A stretch of 64,000 nt of DNA from Thermoproteota archaeon (GCA_027491485.1 JAOZGR010000002.1:1-64000); one strand, 5' to 3'. Positions 15,398-24,177 are shown, numbered from the stretch's first letter. Notes: generated by a model not told the origin, from the sequence alone. Program-made: numbers and translations.

Positions 15398-16149
15398 CTA
15401 GGACTGTTTTCATCCAAGAGAGAATACCAAGAGGTCTCCTCCAAGATGACTTACTTGAGGAGCTTGGATGGGAGATCCTAGACTATTTTAAAGATCTAGA
15501 GATACCTGAAGTAGATCTAGACTTAGAGAATGAGTGGGTAAAAGTTACTCTATCTGGTCCTGATGAGGGAGTAGGGGAGAATCTCCTAATCAGGATCTAC
15601 GGAAAGCTCCCAAGTATAGGCAAGGTTAAAGTGGGAGACACATTTAAAGGATTCATAACAGATCTAGGGAAAATAGGATATGGTACCTATTTTAAGGCTT
15701 TTTTGGAAAATAAGGATGCTCTCTACCCTCTTTATGAGATGAGACACCAGCTCGCCAGAGGAAAGAAAGTATCAGCTAGGAAAATATCTCAAATTTATGG
15801 GTTAATTGACGGCTTGGCTCTAGAGATTAGGGTCTTTAAGCGAGACGAGAAGGGCGTCTACGTTTCCCTTTCCCCTAGACAGTTAGCTACAATCATGAGC
15901 TGGGTGAAGAGAAAATTAGATGTATTATTCGTCGTAGGGGCCACACCGAAGCATGTAAACAGAGCCCTGTTGAGGACTGGCCATAAGAGGGATGTTAGTA
16001 TAGTCAGGACCTCGTTTCTCTCTCATGCCCTAGTGTGTAAGAGGGGAACTCAGGCTAGAGGACTGATCCCCCGTATTGGACCCCATTTACCGGGAGCTAT
16101 TCTCTCCGCATTCTCGCCTTACAAAGTTGTTGAGTTGATCGAAGGCTAA
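15394..16149 (+). CDS. DUF2110 family protein
   Basis: Archaea-specific protein of 251 residues commonly found directly after tfe. Recognisable stretches are VGDTFKGFITDLGKIGYGTYFKAF, ISQIYGLIDGLALEIRV and VNRALLRTGHKRDVSIVRTSFLSHALVCKRGTQARGLIPRIGPHLPGAILSAFSPYKV. The function is unknown; the constant linkage to TFE suggests a role in transcription or RNA biology, which is inference. It starts with TTG at 15394, overlapping the tfe stop (TTGA), with GGAGGGG about 8 nt upstream. Confidence 0.85.
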   Translation: MTRTVFIQERIPRGLLQDDLLEELGWEILDYFKDLEIPEVDLDLENEWVKVTLSGPDEGVGENLLIRIYGKLPSIGKVKVGDTFKGFITDLGKIGYGTYFKAFLENKDALYPLYEMRHQLARGKKVSARKISQIYGLIDGLALEIRVFKRDEKGVYVSLSPRQLATIMSWVKRKLDVLFVVGATPKHVNRALLRTGHKRDVSIVRTSFLSHALVCKRGTQARGLIPRIGPHLPGAILSAFSPYKVVELIEG

Positions 16150-16193
16150 AATTGGATACTTTTAAAAATCTGCTTCACACTATAGATGATGGT

Positions 16194-16295
16194 GCCGGGG
16201 TGCCCTAGCCTGGTAGGGGGCTGGCCTGCTAAGATCCCTTCTGCGGAAAGCCAGTGGCCCATCGGGCCGCGAGGGTTCAAATCCCTCCCCCGGCG
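16194..16295 (+). tRNA. tRNA-Ser (GCU) with a 17-nt intron
   Basis: Acceptor GCCGGGG/CCCCGGC, long variable arm (TGGCCCATCGGGCCG), anticodon stem CTGGC/GCCAG and loop CTGCTA|A with anticodon GCT. Between the conserved 37 and 38 positions a 17-nt insert (about 16232-16248) must be removed by the archaeal splicing endonuclease. The discriminator is G, and CCA follows at 16296-16298, so CCA seems to be encoded. TATA-like CTTTTAAAAATC at about 16159-16170 is 28 nt upstream. Confidence 0.95.
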
Positions 16296-16303
16296 CCACT
16301 ACT

Positions 16304-16376
16304 GGGCCGGTGGTCTAGCGGCTATGACGCCGCCCTTACGAGGCGGAGGTCGGGGGTTCGAGTCCCCCCCGGCCCA
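16304..16376 (+). tRNA. tRNA-Val (UAC)
   Basis: Acceptor GGGCCGG/CCGGCCC, anticodon stem CCGCC around loop CTTACGA (anticodon TAC), T-arm GGGTTCGAGTCCC. It starts 5 nt after the CCA of tRNA-Ser(GCU) and ends 14 nt before the radical SAM start codon, with no room for its own promoter, so all three are likely in one transcript. Confidence 0.97.
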
Positions 16377-16390
16377 CTAGGGAGGTTTGA

Positions 16391-17914
16391 ATGCTAAGAG
16401 AGGAAGGTGGGTTTTACGATAGAGATCCAAGGGATTATAAACTTAGAATAGCTCTCGTTTACCCAGCCCCCTACATAGCTGCTATTAACTCACTTGGTCA
16501 TCAAATAGTCTACTTCTTACTCAATTCTTATGATGATGTAATGGCGGAAAGATTCGTATCAGACCTGAGGGGCTCAGTAGAGAGTGGTAAATCTATTGAT
16601 AAGTTTGATGTCGCTCTAGCGAGCCTTCATTTTGAAGGTCAGTACCCTATTTTGTTGAGGATGCTGGAAGGTTTCAAGAAGCCGGTAATATTAGGAGGTC
16701 CAGCTGTTTCTGCAAACCCTATCCCAATGAGCCTCTCCTCGGATGCCATTGGAATAGGTGACAGTGAACTCTTAGTACCTCCGTTAGTAGAGTCTCTGTT
16801 GGAGGGAGAGTTTTCCTCTCTATCTGACATTGGCTTCTTCGTACCCTCTATGATGAACAAGGTTGTATTTAGGAGAGTATCTGAGCTTAGGCCACTTAAG
16901 ACACAGCTATTAGTGACTAGAGATGGGAGGCCCGTTAATCCCTTCCTTCTCGAGATATCAAGGGGTTGTGGTTGGGGATGTAGGTTCTGCATGCTGGGCT
17001 GGCATCAAAGGCCAAGACTCGACCTCAAGGCAAGTTATCTAGAAGAGGCGATCGATTCGGCAGTTGAGCATGGATTCAACTCAATATATGTGATAGGGAG
17101 CGATGCCTCATCCTCCAGGCTAATAAAGGATCTACTACATGCATCTGCCGAGAAGGGGCTCAAAGTAAGTCTTCCTTCCATTAGAGCAGATCATGTCGAT
17201 GCTGAGCTTATAGAACTAGCTTTAGAAGCAGGAGAAAATATGCTCACATTAGCACCTGAGACAGGAAGTCCTAGAATGAAAGTCCTCATTAATAAGATGA
17301 TAGACAATGACGATGTTATCAAAGTTGCAGAAGAAATGAAGCAGGCTGGAATGAGACATCTTAAGCTCTACTTTATGGTGGGACTACCAATGGAGGAAGA
17401 TGAGGATATAGAAAGTTCTGCCATCCTAGCTAGGAAAGTGAGATCACTGATAGACACGAAAGTCACTCTTAGTATATTTGTCCCTAAACCAGGTACTCCA
17501 TTCGAAGAAGAGCCTCTTGCTCCAGAGATCGATACTAAAAGGAGGATCTCTGCATTCAAGAAGCTATTTGGAGGGAGAGTTAACGCTATGCACTATGGTA
17601 GGGCTTATCTACAGACGCTACTCTCGGTAGGTGATTTTAGAATAGCGAAGTTGCTCACTAAGGCATATAGACTTCCGTATAATAGGGGAGCTTATAAAGA
17701 GCTGGCCAAGAGGCTTTGTATTGATGTAGACTCTATTGTCTATGGTCAGAGGGAAACTCCTTGGTGGGATCTCGTAGAAACTGGTATAAGGAGGGAATAC
17801 ATATTAGAAGAGAAGAGGAGGGCTTTCCAATGGAGAACCACGCCAAGCTGCGATGAATACTGTACTGGCTGTATGAGAGAATGTTGGTTATACCGTGAGA
17901 GGGGATGTTCCTAG
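16391..17914 (+). CDS. radical SAM protein, B12-binding-like N-terminus (TIGR03960-like)
   Basis: The radical SAM cluster motif C193-x3-C197-x2-C200 (CGWGCRFC) sits in the middle of 507 residues. The N-terminal 150 residues (RIALVYPAPYIAAINSLGHQIVYFLLN...FDVALASLHFEGQY...VILGGPAVSANP) resemble the Rossmann-like region preceding the catalytic barrel in TIGR03960/B12-binding-type enzymes, and four cysteines cluster at the C-terminus (CDEYCTGCMRECWLYRERGC), possibly an auxiliary metal site. The substrate is unknown; archaeal relatives have been associated with tRNA or protein modification, which is conjecture. GGGAGGTTTGA gives a ribosome site in a 14-nt leader left after tRNA-Val. Confidence 0.8.
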   Translation: MLREEGGFYDRDPRDYKLRIALVYPAPYIAAINSLGHQIVYFLLNSYDDVMAERFVSDLRGSVESGKSIDKFDVALASLHFEGQYPILLRMLEGFKKPVILGGPAVSANPIPMSLSSDAIGIGDSELLVPPLVESLLEGEFSSLSDIGFFVPSMMNKVVFRRVSELRPLKTQLLVTRDGRPVNPFLLEISRGCGWGCRFCMLGWHQRPRLDLKASYLEEAIDSAVEHGFNSIYVIGSDASSSRLIKDLLHASAEKGLKVSLPSIRADHVDAELIELALEAGENMLTLAPETGSPRMKVLINKMIDNDDVIKVAEEMKQAGMRHLKLYFMVGLPMEEDEDIESSAILARKVRSLIDTKVTLSIFVPKPGTPFEEEPLAPEIDTKRRISAFKKLFGGRVNAMHYGRAYLQTLLSVGDFRIAKLLTKAYRLPYNRGAYKELAKRLCIDVDSIVYGQRETPWWDLVETGIRREYILEEKRRAFQWRTTPSCDEYCTGCMRECWLYRERGCS

Positions 17915-17970
17915 CATTCCCATGAATAGTTTTTATTTGGTCCTCAAGACCAAGTTCTGGTGATAATGGA

Positions 17971-18249
17971 ATGCCCACATATGTGATACTAGTGTTCTAT
18001 AAGTTAAGGGAGTTGACAGAAGAAGAGGAGGAAAAAGCCCGAAGGCAGTGGGAGGATATAATGGAAGAATGGCCTCCCGAGGTTCGGTTAATGGGGGTAT
18101 ATGATCACGCTTGGGGTACTGAGTATAATGGAGTGATCCAGATGGAAACTGAAAGCATGGATGCCTTTACCAAGTTCTGGAAATGGTTCAGAGACAAGGT
18201 AAGGTGGTACGTACCCGAGACAAAAACGGTTATTGCTCTAAAGAGATAA
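17971..18249 (+). CDS. small conserved protein, dimeric alpha/beta-barrel-like
   Basis: Ninety-two residues with a beta-alpha-beta-beta-alpha-beta pattern typical of small ferredoxin-like/ABM monomers: PTYVILVFYKL, helix TEEEEEKARRQWEDIMEEW, VRLMGVYDHAWG, NGVIQMETES, helix MDAFTKFWKWFRDKV, and TKTVIALKR. No cofactor motif is seen and I do not assign a function. GGTGAT lies 6 nt before the ATG; a TATA-like AGTTTTTATTTGG is at about 17929-17940, and TTGGTC-CTCAA-GACCAA (17937-17953) forms a short hairpin in the leader. The 3' end overlaps the convergent truA by 20 nt. Confidence 0.65.
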   Translation: MPTYVILVFYKLRELTEEEEEKARRQWEDIMEEWPPEVRLMGVYDHAWGTEYNGVIQMETESMDAFTKFWKWFRDKVRWYVPETKTVIALKR

Positions 18250-18949
18250 TCGTATCCAATGCAGCTATGAGCTCGAGTCCCATGATCCACCTCCAAGACT
18301 CCTTCTCTAGAAAATTCTTCATCCTTATAAGTTTTTTATAGTAAAACTCTTCCCATTTGATCGGTAGTTCCGTTTTGATCAGGACGAGAGGTTCCGGCGG
18401 TGCCAAGTCTATCTTAATTCCAATAGCATGGCCTAGGGCAAATCCTATAATTCGCCTGATCATCTGCCAACAGAAGGACCTTCCGCTTATGAAGACTTTA
18501 GTATAGCCATTAGCCCTCTCAACCCTATATTGATCGGGTGGGGGTGCCTTCCCTTCTTTGCAAAGTCTAGCTTCCCTAAAGGATCTAGCTATCTCATTAG
18601 CTAAACGATTAACGTCTACTTTGAAGGGAATGACGTAGAGGTAGGTCTTTTTGAGTGGAGCAACAGGCTTATCTATAGAGGAAACCGCCCATACCGTTAT
18701 ATCATCGGGTAAAGAGGAATTTAGTCGTGAAATTATCGGTTTCGGTCCTCTGAAGATCGCTATATTATCAATAGCTGAGACCCCCTTGTCGGTTCTAGAG
18801 GTAAATCTAAGCTTAGCTTTAACTCCTTGCTCTAGTAGAGCTGTTTCTAACTCTTGCTGTATCGTCTTAAGACCCGGCTGCTTGACTACGCCATGGTACT
18901 CCCAACCCAAGTAAGCCAGCCTTAGAGCGACTATCTTATTCCCAGCCAC
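18230..18949 (-). CDS. truA: tRNA pseudouridine synthase A
   Basis: Isomerises uridines 38-40 of the tRNA anticodon stem. The catalytic aspartate is D54 in FTSRTDKGVSA, and the later motifs KKTYLYVIPF and GRSFCWQMIRRIIGFALGHAIG are present. At 239 residues it is on the short side for TruA but contains the whole catalytic core. It starts with GTG at 18949 inside the end of the upstream membrane protein gene (19-nt overlap), so the two are coupled. Confidence 0.94.
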   Translation of the reverse strand: MAGNKIVALRLAYLGWEYHGVVKQPGLKTIQQELETALLEQGVKAKLRFTSRTDKGVSAIDNIAIFRGPKPIISRLNSSLPDDITVWAVSSIDKPVAPLKKTYLYVIPFKVDVNRLANEIARSFREARLCKEGKAPPPDQYRVERANGYTKVFISGRSFCWQMIRRIIGFALGHAIGIKIDLAPPEPLVLIKTELPIKWEEFYYKKLIRMKNFLEKESWRWIMGLELIAALDTIISLEQ

Positions 18950-19587
18950 ATCATCACCACTACTATGAGCACACCCATGCCGACGAGTATTGCTCCATAG
19001 AGAAGTTTATTCTCGCCTGATAGGGAGCCCAAGAATGCTCCAAGCAGGAATAGTATTGAGAGCGCTTCTATCATTGATATAACATATGAATCAAATGTAC
19101 TGATTAGCCCTTGGACGCTAAGGTAGAACGGAGCTAGTATGAGGATCATTATGAGGAAAGGTACTGCTCCACTAACTAAAGCCACCATTACGGCTGATAT
19201 GCTTTCAGCTCTCCCTACTAGAGTTTTATCTAATTCCATCAAGACAGCACCTTCTAATTCTTTTATCCTAGAAGCTCTCTCAGCCCTTTCTGTTATGTAT
19301 GTGCCAATTATGCCTGAGATTAGTATGGCCACTGCTCCTCCCAGTATAGTGTTAGCTATAGTACTGGGCTCCTTCAATCCAGAAATGAAGCTCCCCATAA
19401 GAACGCCTAGCATTGTAAGGAGGCTATCGAATGAGTTAGTTACAGCATACCTCCTAGCGACCTCGCTCATCTTACTTATCTCCGCGATAGTCTTTATACT
19501 GTCTAGTAACTCTTCGAACCCATCTATTATGCTTGATAATGATCTAGGGGTTCTCTTAGGGCGACCTTCATTAGAACTGGCATTCAT
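18931..19587 (-). CDS. VIT1/CCC1-like membrane protein
   Basis: A hydrophilic N-terminus with a helix (residues about 18-45) precedes five predicted membrane segments (about 55-72, 80-100, 130-155, 170-190, 198-216). The stretch ARRYAVTNSFDSLLTMLGVLMG...ILGGAVAILISGIIGTYITERAERASRIKELE is characteristic of the VIT1/CCC1 family, where the acidic residues of the second segment and the cytoplasmic loop bind metal. Relatives move Fe2+ or Mn2+; transport here is inferred. It precedes truA with an overlap. Confidence 0.78.
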   Translation of the reverse strand: MNASSNEGRPKRTPRSLSSIIDGFEELLDSIKTIAEISKMSEVARRYAVTNSFDSLLTMLGVLMGSFISGLKEPSTIANTILGGAVAILISGIIGTYITERAERASRIKELEGAVLMELDKTLVGRAESISAVMVALVSGAVPFLIMILILAPFYLSVQGLISTFDSYVISMIEALSILFLLGAFLGSLSGENKLLYGAILVGMGVLIVVVMMWLGIR

Positions 19588-19680
19588 TAGTGCTCTATAT
19601 GAGTGTAGATAGCCTATAATAAAAGATAGTCCTATTAGTTAATTTGTTAAAGAATAGGGTTGGGCAAGTATTGGGGGTAG

Positions 19681-20283
19681 GTAGCAACGCCTATCAAGGA
19701 CAAGATTGATAAGTTATTAGAGATATTAAAGGAAAATCTTTCAGAAGTAGACGAAGAATCGACAAATATGTTCATAAAGTTCCTCCTAAGGACTTTAGGT
19801 GAGGGTAAAATCTTCGTTGTAGGAGCTGGCAGATCGGGTCTAGTTGCTAGAGCATTCGCCATGAGATTAATGCACGTAGGATTTAATGTATATGTCATAG
19901 GAGAGACTGTAACACCCTCCGTTGATCCTGGAGATTTGATAGTAGTCGTCAGTGGTTCTGGCGAGACTAAATATCCTCTCTCAGCTGCCCAAGTAGCCAA
20001 AGAAGCTGGCGCTAGTGTAGTTGCAGTTACCAGCTTTCCTGAGTCAAGTTTAGGCCAACTAGCTGATTTAGTAGTCAGGATCGGTGGCCGAGTTCTACCA
20101 AAGAATAACAGTAGAGATTACTTCACCAGACAGATCCTAGGGATACATGAGCCCCTGACGCCCTTAGGAACTCTCTTCGAATTAAGCAGTATGATCTACT
20201 TCGATGCTTTAATAGCAGAGCTGGTGGAACTGTTAGGGAAGAGTGAGGAGGATCTTGCCAAGAGGCATGCTACCATCGAATGA
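19681..20283 (+). CDS. hxlB: 6-phospho-3-hexuloisomerase (start codon unclear)
   Basis: SIS-domain isomerase that converts 3-hexulose-6-phosphate to fructose-6-phosphate in the ribulose monophosphate pathway, used by archaea in reverse to make ribulose-5-phosphate. Motifs: VVGAGRSGLVARAFAMRLMHVGF, VVVSGSGETKYPL, and a C-terminal LLGKSEEDLAKRHATIE with the catalytic-type histidine. The first ATG in frame is at 19768, giving only about 20 residues before the glycine loop, whereas family members have about 45. The frame upstream to 19681 encodes the expected two helices (VATPIKDKIDKLLEILKENL...), but it has no ATG, GTG or TTG and is preceded by TAG at 19678. The coordinate gives the coding extent, not a proven start. 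Confidence 0.88.
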   Translation, partial: VATPIKDKIDKLLEILKENLSEVDEESTNMFIKFLLRTLGEGKIFVVGAGRSGLVARAFAMRLMHVGFNVYVIGETVTPSVDPGDLIVVVSGSGETKYPLSAAQVAKEAGASVVAVTSFPESSLGQLADLVVRIGGRVLPKNNSRDYFTRQILGIHEPLTPLGTLFELSSMIYFDALIAELVELLGKSEEDLAKRHATIE

Positions 20284-21700
20284 TTCTATAGAAGATGTAA
20301 TCAAGAAGGCACTTAAGCTGGTAACTCCCTCTGAGAGGGAGAGAGAGGAGCTTAGATCGGTTTTAGAGCAATCACTGGCTAGGGTGGAATCGGCTGTAAA
20401 TGACCTCAACCTAGACGCAGAGGTGGTTCCAGTCGGCTCTGCAGTTAGAGATACCTGGCTACCTGGGAACAATGAGCTAGACATATTTGTTCTATTCCCT
20501 AAGCAGGTTGGAGATAAACTTGTTCTAGGAGAGTTGATTAGGGAGATAGCTAGTAAGGCCTTCGGGGAGAATTTTGAGCAAAATTACGCTGAACACCCCT
20601 ATGTGATAGTGAAGGCGGGCGATTTTGAAATAGATCTTGTACCTGCCTACAAGATAATGCCCGGAGAGAGGATTATCAGCGCTGTAGATAGGACCCCCCT
20701 TCATACGAGATATGTGAAATCAAAACTTAGAGATGGGATGACGTCCGAGGTTAGGCTACTCAAGGCATTCATCAAATCTATAGGAGCTTATGGTGCTGAG
20801 ATAAAGACCGAGGGTTTTAGCGGATATCTATGTGAACTCCTAGTAATTTACTACGGGAATTTCCTAGAAGTGATAAGGAATGCTGCATCTTGGACTCCTC
20901 CTATATACATAGATATAGAGGGAATCCAGATCAGAGAGATGGCCCTTAGGCTATTCGAAAATAGTCCGCTGGTAGTCATAGATCCCGTTGATCCACTGCG
21001 TAATGCCGCTGCTGCATTGTCTCAGACTCAGTTTAATAGGTTTAAAGCCGCATCGAGGGCCTTCCTTAAAAGCCCGGATATAGAGTTCTTTAGGAGAGGA
21101 GTTGTTGGAATTAAGACTGAGAAAGTAAAGCTGCCTTCTGTAATAGATGAGTTGAATTCCAGGGGAACCCATTTAGTTGTTCTCGGATTCGAGGGACTAG
21201 AAGGTCTTGGAAAAGAAGTTCTCTGGTCCCAAGCAAAGAGAGCGGCCAGAGTAATCCATGAAGAGTTGGAAAAGCATGGTTTCTCTCCCATATGGTCATC
21301 AGGGTGGACCGATGAATCTTCTACCGTGTTCATAGCTACTGAGATCCACTATTCGAGAACTCCGATGTTAGAGAGAAAAGTAGGGCCGCCTGTAGGGCAT
21401 AAGGAGGAATTCAGCTTCTTGAAGAAGTATTTCGGCTCAGATGAGTTACTTGGTGGTCCTTACATTGAAGGAGAGAGATGGTTCGTTTATAGGAAGAGGA
21501 AATTCAATGAGGTGAGTTTACTTATAAGCGAGCTAGTGAAGAGAAATCGCCTTCCAACATATCTTAGAGGAAGAGCATTCAAGTTAATAACCGAAAATGA
21601 AATGTCTCTCCTACCACAATGGGTCCTGAATGAAATCTGGAGAGAAATAAAGAAGGAGGAGTTCTTCGTTAAATACCTAGCTGAGAAATCAGAGGAATAA
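20243..21700 (+). CDS. cca: CCA-adding enzyme, archaeal class I
   Basis: Adds CCA to tRNA 3' ends without a nucleic acid template. The nucleotidyltransferase signature GSAVRDTWLPGNNELDIFVLFP (residues about 67-88) has the two metal acidic residues, and the third lies in GDFEIDLVPAYKI; YVKSKLRDGMTSEVRLLKAFIKSIGAYGAE follows as in class I enzymes. Candidate starts are GTG 20243, TTG 20255 and ATG 20267; GAGGAGGAT just upstream best fits TTG 20255. It overlaps the hexuloisomerase gene and, convergently, the enolase gene by 32 nt. The window's tRNAs other than Ser lack encoded CCA and so need it. Confidence 0.95.
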   Translation: MRRILPRGMLPSNDSIEDVIKKALKLVTPSEREREELRSVLEQSLARVESAVNDLNLDAEVVPVGSAVRDTWLPGNNELDIFVLFPKQVGDKLVLGELIREIASKAFGENFEQNYAEHPYVIVKAGDFEIDLVPAYKIMPGERIISAVDRTPLHTRYVKSKLRDGMTSEVRLLKAFIKSIGAYGAEIKTEGFSGYLCELLVIYYGNFLEVIRNAASWTPPIYIDIEGIQIREMALRLFENSPLVVIDPVDPLRNAAAALSQTQFNRFKAASRAFLKSPDIEFFRRGVVGIKTEKVKLPSVIDELNSRGTHLVVLGFEGLEGLGKEVLWSQAKRAARVIHEELEKHGFSPIWSSGWTDESSTVFIATEIHYSRTPMLERKVGPPVGHKEEFSFLKKYFGSDELLGGPYIEGERWFVYRKRKFNEVSLLISELVKRNRLPTYLRGRAFKLITENEMSLLPQWVLNEIWREIKKEEFFVKYLAEKSEE

Positions 21701-22949
21701 ATTCGGCCATGGAACCAAGTTCTTCTTCTATTTCCAACAGTCTATTATATTTGGATATCCTCTCCCCCCTGGCTGGGGCACCTGCCTTTATCTGGCCTGA
21801 GTTTAACGCTACCGAGAGGTCTGCTATGAATTCATCTATTGTTTCTCCTGACCTATGACTAACCATTACGGAGTATCCATTTCGGAAGGCTAAATCTGCT
21901 GAGCTAAGGGCCTCCGTAAGGGTCCCTATTTGATTCACTTTAAGTAGGAGTGCATTCGCCGCCCCGAGCTCGATTCCTTTTCTTAAGAGATCTGGATTAG
22001 AGACGAAGAAATCATCACCAACTATCTGTACTTTATTTCCAAGCTCCTTAGTGAACTCTACTAATGAGTCCCAGTCTTCCTCGTGGAAGGGGTCCTCTAT
22101 ACTGACTATAGGATACTTAGAGACAAGTTCTGAATAGAAATCTATGAGGTCCCCAGGACCCAGTTCCTTACCATCTATCTTATATTTCTCAATCTTCTCG
22201 TCATAAAAGCTATTGGCAGCACAGTCTAGGGCTACAAATATCTTTCCCTCATACCCAGACTCTTCGATCGACTTAATCAGATATTCTATAGCTTCCTCGG
22301 TCTCCTTCATCGGAGGAGCAAAACCCCCTTCATCTCCTACATTTATTGAGGTCCTCCCATACTTCCCTTCTAGTAGATTTCTTAACGTCATATAGACCTC
22401 AACACCAGCAAAGAGAGCTTCTCTAAATCTCCTGAAATTACTAGGAACTATCATAAATTCCTGAATGGCCAAGTCATTTCCCGCATGAGCACCACCATTT
22501 ATGATGTTCATGAACGGTACGGGCATTAATTTCGCATTAACACCACCTATGTATCTATAGATGGGTAGTCCAAGCTGGTTAGATGCCGCTTTAGCTACAG
22601 ATACCGATACGCCTAAGATGGCATTCGCTCCAAGCCTGCTCTTATTTGACGTTCCATCTATTTCTAGCATAATGTTATCTATTTCATGCTGTCTTAGAGC
22701 GCTTTTACCGACTAATGCAGGCCTGATCACTTCGTTTACATTTCTAATCGCCCTTAGAACACCCTTCCCCTTCAGAAACTTTCCACCATCCCTGAGTTCT
22801 ATTGCCTCCTTCTCCCCCTTTGAGGCGCCGGATGGGACAGAGAAGCTTCCAGTTCCACCACCTTCCAGCGAGGTTACCACCTCTATCGTGGGATTACCCC
22901 TAGAGTCTAGGATTTGCCTAGCTCTGATGTCTCTTATCCTGAATGACAT
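21669..22949 (-). CDS. eno: enolase
   Basis: Interconverts 2-phosphoglycerate and phosphoenolpyruvate. Hallmarks: ARQILDSRGNPTIEV at the N-terminus, GGAHAGNDLAIQEFMIVP, GDEGGFAP, the metal ligands in VALDCAA, SIEDPFHEEDW and GDDFFVSN, LLLKVNQIGTLTEA with the catalytic lysine, and MVSHRSGETIDEFIADL. A longer frame reaches 23006 via a TTG, but ATG 22949 gives the normal MSFRIRDIRARQ start and lies 29 nt from TTTTAAGTT. It is divergent from the M42 peptidase gene with a very short spacer. Confidence 0.97.
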   Translation of the reverse strand: MSFRIRDIRARQILDSRGNPTIEVVTSLEGGGTGSFSVPSGASKGEKEAIELRDGGKFLKGKGVLRAIRNVNEVIRPALVGKSALRQHEIDNIMLEIDGTSNKSRLGANAILGVSVSVAKAASNQLGLPIYRYIGGVNAKLMPVPFMNIINGGAHAGNDLAIQEFMIVPSNFRRFREALFAGVEVYMTLRNLLEGKYGRTSINVGDEGGFAPPMKETEEAIEYLIKSIEESGYEGKIFVALDCAANSFYDEKIEKYKIDGKELGPGDLIDFYSELVSKYPIVSIEDPFHEEDWDSLVEFTKELGNKVQIVGDDFFVSNPDLLRKGIELGAANALLLKVNQIGTLTEALSSADLAFRNGYSVMVSHRSGETIDEFIADLSVALNSGQIKAGAPARGERISKYNRLLEIEEELGSMAEFIPLISQLGI

Positions 22950-22982
22950 GGTCCCTAGAACGATGGCTTTTTCAAACTTAAA

Positions 22983-24056
22983 ATGGGTACCTCCATTGGT
23001 GATCAATTGGACGATGTAGGGATCGAGTTCGTTAGGGAAATCCTTGTAAAGATAGTTAGGGCTCCTAGAGTTACAGGAATAGAGTATATGGCCCTACCTT
23101 TACTCAGAGATTTAATGGAACCCTTCAGCGATATCTTCAAAGTAGATAACTGGGGGAACTCAGAGGCCGTGATAAACCCCGGAGGCAAACCCGTAGTAAT
23201 GTTCGCAGCTCATATAGATCAGCTGGGAATAATAGTGAAGGACATCACGGAGGATGGGTTCTTGAAGTTCGAGGGAGTTGGATGGGATCCAAGAGTGGTT
23301 TATGGAATGAGAGTAAGGCTTCTTACTGAGAAAGGGGAAGTGAAGGGTGTTGTGAGTACCTTACCCCCTCACATCTTTAAGACATATAAAGAGCTTGGAG
23401 AGAAGAAACTGGAGATAAGAGATCTAACGATTGATGTTGGTGCCAGTAGCAGGGAGGAAGCCGAATCCCTTGGTATAAAACCTGGCGTGTATGGGGTCCC
23501 AGACTACAATCCATGTGATCTCTTTGGAGATTACTTTACATCACCAGGTCTCGATGATGGGGCTGGTGTAACAACGATTCTTGTGGCCCAGAAAAGGATA
23601 TGGGAGCATAGAGATGAAGTAGATGCTGAAGTTCACATCGTAACGACAATACAGGAGGAGATCGGGTTAAGAGGTGCTGAGATGATGGCTTACAGGATAA
23701 AACCGGACATAGCCGTGGCCGTAGATGCTACCTTTGCTAGACAGCCGCGCCTTCCAGAGGAATTCGTTATCAAGGCGGGAAAGGGTCCCGTGATCAGTAA
23801 AGGGCCAATATATCACTGGGAAGTGGTAAATACGTTGGAGGGAGTTGCAAGAGAGTTCAAAATACCGTATCAGATAGAACCTGATTATAGGGGATATGGA
23901 ACTGATACATGGGCTATCCAAGTAGCTAGAGGGGGAGTAAAGACTGGCTTGGTCTCAATACCATTGAGAAACATGCATAGTCCTGTAGAGGTCATAAATC
24001 TAAGGGATGTATGGTGGGGAGGAGAGCTTCTGTTTAGATTCGTGGAGAGGCTATAA
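22983..24056 (+). CDS. M42 family metallo-aminopeptidase
   Basis: Di-metal aminopeptidase of the TET/glutamyl aminopeptidase family, which in archaea forms dodecameric shells that trim peptides released by the proteasome. Metal and catalytic motifs are in order: AAHIDQLGI (residues about 75-83), SPGLDDGAG (about 187-195), TIQEEIGLRGA (E-E, about 220-230), VDAT (about 247-250) and the final RNMHSPVEVI histidine. ATG 22983 lies on top of the presumed TATA block, so TTG 23007 (29 nt from the block) may be the true start and would remove only nonconserved residues. Confidence 0.93.
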   Translation: MGTSIGDQLDDVGIEFVREILVKIVRAPRVTGIEYMALPLLRDLMEPFSDIFKVDNWGNSEAVINPGGKPVVMFAAHIDQLGIIVKDITEDGFLKFEGVGWDPRVVYGMRVRLLTEKGEVKGVVSTLPPHIFKTYKELGEKKLEIRDLTIDVGASSREEAESLGIKPGVYGVPDYNPCDLFGDYFTSPGLDDGAGVTTILVAQKRIWEHRDEVDAEVHIVTTIQEEIGLRGAEMMAYRIKPDIAVAVDATFARQPRLPEEFVIKAGKGPVISKGPIYHWEVVNTLEGVAREFKIPYQIEPDYRGYGTDTWAIQVARGGVKTGLVSIPLRNMHSPVEVINLRDVWWGGELLFRFVERL

Positions 24057-24177
24057 GCTGGCTTTCACTCAGTAGACTAGGGAGGATTCAGATATGGCTG
24101 GAACTTGAACTGCCCTGTTAAATAATGGGTTATTAGCGGAGAAATAGAAAGTACGGATGTAGAGCTCAATTAATTAG

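Noticed and set aside
16186-16380. 64-codon frame over tRNA-Ser and tRNA-Val
   Set aside because: Entirely explained by the two tRNA genes.
24057-24177. Gap between the M42 peptidase and pheT checked for a small RNA
   Set aside because: Only scattered CTGA tetramers, with no consistent box set or stable stem.
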